Shown in pieces: positions 5,301 to 7,178 of a stretch of 7,178 nt of DNA (positions within the stretch are counted from its first letter, which is position 1; each line of letters begins with the position of its first letter). The notes below the pieces were generated by a model, which worked only from the letters and a program-made list of their open reading frames with translations, ran no database searches and was not told the DNA's origin. This DNA comes from an uncultured Oscillospiraceae bacterium (GTDB lineage: Bacteria; Bacillota; Clostridia; UBA1381): positions 1-7,178 of the forward strand of contig CAMNAT010000106.1 in NCBI GenBank assembly GCA_946531785.1. The letters are read 5' to 3'. Made by a program: the position numbers and the translations under genes.

Positions 5301-7178
5301 CTTATGTATGCTCCGCAGGTGCGGATCGCAGACGGCAGCGCGGATATAACTATCGGCAACACGAGCGGCAGCAATGAGCGCATAGCAGCGATGGAGATCG
5401 TGAGGGTGCCCGATAAATACAAGAAGCCCATAATATGGATCGCCGGTGACAGCGAGAGCGCAAGCTATTTCCCGATAGACGCAAACGGTGACGATCTCGA
5501 CAGCCGCGAGCTTAAGATAACAGGCTTTGGTATGCAGCTTGCAAAATTCCTTTCGGATAAATACAAGGTCGCAAACTGGGGACAGCCGGGCGCGACCGTC
5601 AAGACATGGTATGATGAATGCTTTGATGCAGTGAAATACAGAATGTCAGAAGGCGACACGATATTAGTTGATTTCGGCATAAATGACGCAATATCATCCT
5701 CAAATAAAATAAGCGTTGATGATATGAAGGCGTACATGACAGATATTTTCAATGCCGCAAAAGCAAAAAATGTCACACCGATCCTTGTAAGCCCCTTGTG
5801 GAACAGCAAGTATCAGCACAGGACATATTTTACTTATGATAAAGCGAATAATACGAACGCTATGTACGATTTTGCGCAAAGCGCGGGAGTGGCGTGCATA
5901 GACCTTAACAAGTATTCTCAGCTCTATAAGGACAAGGCAATAGAGGAAACGGGCGATGTCGACTGGGTAAAGAACAATTATCATGTTTATGATAACCTTC
6001 ACCAGACTCAGCACACCGCACTCCTGCTTGCAAGCTTTATAGCAGCAGGCATGAAGGAGATAGGCTATGAAACATCAGATTTTGAATATACATATACCGA
6101 TGCTGCCTCGCTCACTGATGATTATATAAGAGCTGCAGACAGTGAAAATCAAAGAATATATTCAGTTGCAGCCGCGGAGGAATTTATGAAGAACGGCACT
6201 ATTGTCAAGCCGTCACAAGCGGTACCGGACGGAATAACTGTCAATGGCAGTACGGTAACAGTGACTCTTGCAGATAAGGAAAGCGCGATGCTTATCAGGG
6301 CAACATTTGATGATAACGGCAGATTTGTAAGCGCTAAAACCTATGAATTGACCTTTGAAAACGGCAAAGCAGAGGTAGAGATACCAGAGCTTACAGAGGG
6401 TGATGAGCTTTATGTATGGGATTCTTTAGATAACATGGAACCGCTTATGAATAAATGGACAGTAAAGAACGGCACGGACACACCCGTGCCGTCTCCTTTA
6501 GAAACTGAAGTGCCGGCTGATCCTGCAACAACGCCGGCAGCAACACCAACAGCAGAGCCGACATCGCCGCCGACCTATACTCAGGACTTCGAGAGCTATG
6601 CCGCAGGCGATAACGGAGGCTGGACATCACCTGCCGGAACAATGGCGGTAAAGTCTGATACAACGGACGGCATAGGTAAGTATCAGACGGTAGTATCGGG
6701 TAAGAGCGGTACCTGCCGGAGCGGATATATCGAATTGCCGACGGCTGTTGATCAGAACTTTGTCTTTGAATGTGATTTCAGATCCACCTCAAAGGTCAAT
6801 GTATCGGATCTGGAGCTGGTCGAAGCAAAAGGCTCGATATATGCAAACCACGGTGTATATTCAAATGCAAGATACGCCTTTATAATGGCTCGTCCCGTGA
6901 GCTCGGATCTGTATGTTATAAACAACCAAACAGACGACAGCGGACTCACGCTTGACCGCTACACACAGCCTGCTGTAGTGACAAAGGAGATAACGGGCGA
7001 TCCGTGGCTCCATGTAAAGGTCGTCGGGAACTTTGATACGCACACAGTCATAGCTTACATAACCTCGCTTGACGGAAAAACAGAGTATTATCACGGTATG
7101 ACGGATATGTCACCTGATATATCCTCATGGAAATGTATTCATCTGCTTTCTCCTTCAACGGGCGCGGATACATGTATA
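2238..7178 (+). CDS. Giant secreted multi-domain carbohydrate acetylesterase (CE6-like plus CE12-like), 3' end missing
   Basis: One uninterrupted frame of 1647 codons, still open at the window edge. It encodes an exported protein likely to remove acetyl groups from plant cell-wall polysaccharides. Order of modules: signal peptide (1-29), beta-rich module (30-160), linker (161-185), jelly-roll-like module (186-374), degenerate alpha/beta hydrolase (about 385-578), SASA/CE6-like esterase (581-851), acidic linker (852-861), beta-rich and SGNH/CE12-like esterase (862-1280), helical segment (1281-1332), Ig-like module (1333-1411), Pro/Thr linker (1412-1446) and a partial jelly-roll-like module (1447 onward). 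Both esterase modules keep their catalytic residues: S590, D818 and H821 in the first, S1072, D1252 and H1255 in the second. The ATG is supported by GAGGT seven bases upstream. Regulation is probably by the divergent AraC protein. No dockerin, SLH or sortase signal is seen in the visible part, so how it is anchored is unknown. Exact polymer specificity (pectin versus xylan) is inferred. Confidence 0.92.
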   Translation, partial: MKGKRIISSIISAAMCMSLFANFAIGVRAENTYKADFGTLVKDSADAMYGTSQDKNIVLDEYTTLDLSYEGTYVSADGKVYLYGGNNGKGAYNNGSYIEFIAPADGMVNFTLDYANYYIDGIYKGYSSTSVDMTAGQKLQIGERANGRSYVSALSFTYNNETPGVETEQPTESASDGSSYASPGTVWDFNSKAPASAAAVNMPYLTGKAIFTSGEIQFPADATGEGAVTLDLSPAVKGDVEIEFDTAGHSKALGQQYEYFTVTNSEGDEIVSLAAHPYDATGSYAGVNKLLICGEQVAVDTEIASLFGAKETHIKLTIDYTARKVTATIGGKTFSGSIPAKTMKDLAQFKFRVSRNKTAGDRYISFDNLSVREFTSTETPAVDESLAEYISAVYGGVTSRVKAPSGATGKPIVIFLSSSSRFGTDNEQQLYQAEEFFDLFEDEAVLAAPQTAEAWDADTLKAYIEGIKAEYNSDSVTVIGNIEGAAAAYALAKDNAVNKIIPISGYNSEITATNAKVWAFGGYNDENIANIRTTVNTLQKAKADVTYTELPYDGRTIADKAAAANGIKDWILSEQTQSKTVDLVIFMGQSNMAGRGEYDEAIPCLPGHGYEYHPVTEPGTLTTVSEPFGKYENNTAVNDNGGSGVDRRSGDMVSSFMESYYSVSGVPIVGVQCSRGGTESKWWYQTTDTTNNLTPKAEAVLRYNEAKQYLTDCGYTINKQLMVWCQGEADADANRGVSAWKSNTLKLFNDMKAETGLTDLMIVRIGHCKTAGAAAIDEIKDPRYKEINLAGSELADDNTDITAVASFYTDEYAELMRDQYHYHQGAYNSVGQTAGNNAAVTMYSKGTWSEYPEPDDDTDEPVVVDGIFEKTASAAEIDISDMKTYGADTFRVYKADKSYVDVKAENGKVTNPTGSDEVTVVPIYRFNYTNSAMDGYVTATGTFTAETGYGLVDGQSYSTNENGSLPKDAATLHVVLPEGSYDMNILRKGGTRSDVYNDGIQIINNTTAAEGGNNHRGSAYGLMYAPQVRIADGSADITIGNTSGSNERIAAMEIVRVPDKYKKPIIWIAGDSESASYFPIDANGDDLDSRELKITGFGMQLAKFLSDKYKVANWGQPGATVKTWYDECFDAVKYRMSEGDTILVDFGINDAISSSNKISVDDMKAYMTDIFNAAKAKNVTPILVSPLWNSKYQHRTYFTYDKANNTNAMYDFAQSAGVACIDLNKYSQLYKDKAIEETGDVDWVKNNYHVYDNLHQTQHTALLLASFIAAGMKEIGYETSDFEYTYTDAASLTDDYIRAADSENQRIYSVAAAEEFMKNGTIVKPSQAVPDGITVNGSTVTVTLADKESAMLIRATFDDNGRFVSAKTYELTFENGKAEVEIPELTEGDELYVWDSLDNMEPLMNKWTVKNGTDTPVPSPLETEVPADPATTPAATPTAEPTSPPTYTQDFESYAAGDNGGWTSPAGTMAVKSDTTDGIGKYQTVVSGKSGTCRSGYIELPTAVDQNFVFECDFRSTSKVNVSDLELVEAKGSIYANHGVYSNARYAFIMARPVSSDLYVINNQTDDSGLTLDRYTQPAVVTKEITGDPWLHVKVVGNFDTHTVIAYITSLDGKTEYYHGMTDMSPDISSWKCIHLLSPSTGADTCI
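2325..2717 (+). other. N-terminal beta-rich module, unassigned (residues 30-160)
   Basis: Aromatic- and glycine-rich sequence with many short alternating strands and Tyr pairs (for example Y-Y near the DYANYYIDG stretch). It reads like a small beta-sandwich of the kind attached to extracellular glycan enzymes. It ends in an acidic Ser/Thr/Pro linker (161-185). I do not recognise a named family; a role in carbohydrate binding is a guess. Confidence 0.45.
2793..3359 (+). other. Jelly-roll-like module, possible CBM/LamG-type (residues 186-374)
   Basis: The module opens with VWDFNS and closes with ISFDNLSVREF, the pattern of concanavalin/LamG-like jelly rolls in which the last strand contains a conserved FDN turn. 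Alternating beta strands fill the space between. Modules of this shape commonly bind carbohydrate or act as spacers. The fold is inferred from the strand pattern; no family is assigned. Confidence 0.5.
3390..3971 (+). other. Degenerate alpha/beta-hydrolase module, probable pseudoenzyme (residues about 385-578)
   Basis: The module follows the plan of the CE1/PHB-depolymerase-type esterases. A strand IVIFL leads into the slot of the HGxG oxyanion motif, here S417-S420. It continues with R-F-G-T-D-N and QQL as in active relatives. The GxSxG nucleophile elbow is G480-N-I-E-G484, with Ile in place of Ser. PISGY follows. The WAFHGxxD motif is W518-A-F-G-G-Y-N-D525, keeping Asp but losing His. The final Gly-His is G554-R555. 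Ser and His of the triad are thus both replaced while the frame is intact. A scaffold or binding role is likely, but undetermined. Confidence 0.7.
3978..4790 (+). other. SASA/CE6-like acetylesterase module (residues 581-851)
   Basis: The sequence starts with DLVIFMGQSNMAGRG, the diagnostic start of the sialate O-acetylesterase-related (SASA, Pfam PF03629) family, which includes CE6 acetylxylan esterases; S590 is the nucleophile. It continues with the block around C673-SRGGT and W-W, then WCQGEADA (Q726, G727, E728, D730). It ends with D818-x-x-H821 followed by Q-x-x-YN-x-x-G, which supplies the acid and base. All key motifs are present, so the module is predicted to be active. Despite the family name, sialic acid need not be the substrate; acetylated plant glycans are more likely in this context. 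Confidence 0.88.
5040..6077 (+). other. CE12-like SGNH acetylesterase with N-terminal beta domain (residues about 935-1280)
   Basis: The beta domain (935-1060) contains T-x-E-x-GYG (948-950) and the SYDMNILRKGG stretch typical of the domain that precedes rhamnogalacturonan acetylesterase-like enzymes. The catalytic SGNH domain follows. Block I is IAGDSES with S1072. Block II is N1113 to G1118. Block III is G1147-x-N1149-D1150. Block V is D1252-x-x-H1255. All four SGNH signature residues (S, G, N, H) are there. Residues 862-934 form an additional acidic, beta-rich lead-in. Deacetylation of rhamnogalacturonan I is the best guess by family; xylan is an alternative. Confidence 0.85.
6234..6470 (+). 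other. Small Ig-like module (residues 1333-1411)
   Basis: A compact beta-rich unit with the pattern AMLIRATFDDNGRF near its start and ELYVWDSLDNMEPL (W1394, D1395, M1400) near its end. Units with this VWDS-x-x-x-MxPL ending are familiar as repeats in secreted proteins of Clostridia and probably serve as a spacer or fibronectin/Ig-type fold. Function is unknown. Confidence 0.55.
6471..6575 (+). other. Pro/Thr/Ala-rich linker (residues 1412-1446)
   Basis: A flexible, low-complexity stretch with Pro roughly every third to fourth residue and many Thr and Ala. It separates the esterase block from the C-terminal module and is typical of extracellular Gram-positive enzymes; it could be O-glycosylated. 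Confidence 0.8.
6576..7178 (+). other. Partial C-terminal jelly-roll-like module (residues 1447-1647, cut by window end)
   Basis: The opening QDFESYAAGDNGGW matches the start of the concanavalin-like modules that often precede pectate or rhamnogalacturonan lyase domains. Strands around FVFECDFRS and WLHVKVVGNFDTHTVIAYI fit a jelly roll, the second containing the N-F-D turn. The module is unfinished at the window end, so a further catalytic domain may follow outside. Confidence 0.55.

Noticed and set aside
2278..7094. Many minus-strand open frames of 64-147 codons opposite the giant esterase gene.
   Set aside because: All lie antisense to a continuous frame with recognisable domains, and their products are Ser/Ala/Tyr-rich shadows without motifs or ribosome sites.

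Overview
The window looks like a plant-polysaccharide utilisation locus from an anaerobic, Gram-positive gut or rumen bacterium of the Clostridia. The reasons are indirect: moderate GC, heavy use of ATA for isoleucine, AGGAAG/GAGGT-type ribosome binding sites, SigA-like promoters, and a very large secreted multi-domain esterase with Thr/Pro linkers next to an AraC-family regulator. Pectin-degrading Clostridia such as Monoglobus are the kind of organism that carries such proteins, but the genus cannot be fixed from the sequence.

Layout. Positions 1-1113 (minus strand) hold the first 371 codons of a membrane sugar-phosphate transferase of the exopolysaccharide initiating type, cut by the window edge just before its most conserved catalytic segment. 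Positions 1114-1210 are intergenic and carry that gene's own near-consensus promoter. Positions 1211-2110 (minus strand) encode an AraC-family regulator with an N-terminal cupin and a C-terminal double helix-turn-helix. Positions 2111-2237 form a compact divergent control region with a good promoter facing right (TAGACA, 17 bp, TATAAT). Two 11-bp direct repeats spaced exactly 21 bp apart end directly against its -35 box. Positions 2238-7178 (plus strand) are one uninterrupted reading frame of 1647 codons that is still open at the window end.

The giant protein reads, in order: signal peptide; two beta-sandwich-like modules; an alpha/beta-hydrolase-like module whose oxyanion motif, nucleophile elbow and catalytic His are all replaced; an intact SASA/CE6-like acetylesterase; a beta-domain plus intact SGNH esterase resembling CE12 rhamnogalacturonan acetylesterases; a small Ig-like module; a Pro/Thr linker; and the start of another jelly-roll-like module. 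The simplest model is that the AraC protein senses a carbohydrate and switches on this exported enzyme, which strips acetyl groups from pectin- or xylan-type polymers so that other enzymes can cut the backbone. The substrate and the inducer are inferences. The sugar transferase has its own promoter and probably belongs to a separate surface-polysaccharide unit to the left.

I found no tRNA, rRNA, CRISPR array, insertion sequence or phage gene. The most noteworthy items are the degenerate hydrolase module inside an otherwise active esterase chain, the pairing of two unrelated esterase folds in one polypeptide, and the AraC-type operator candidate.
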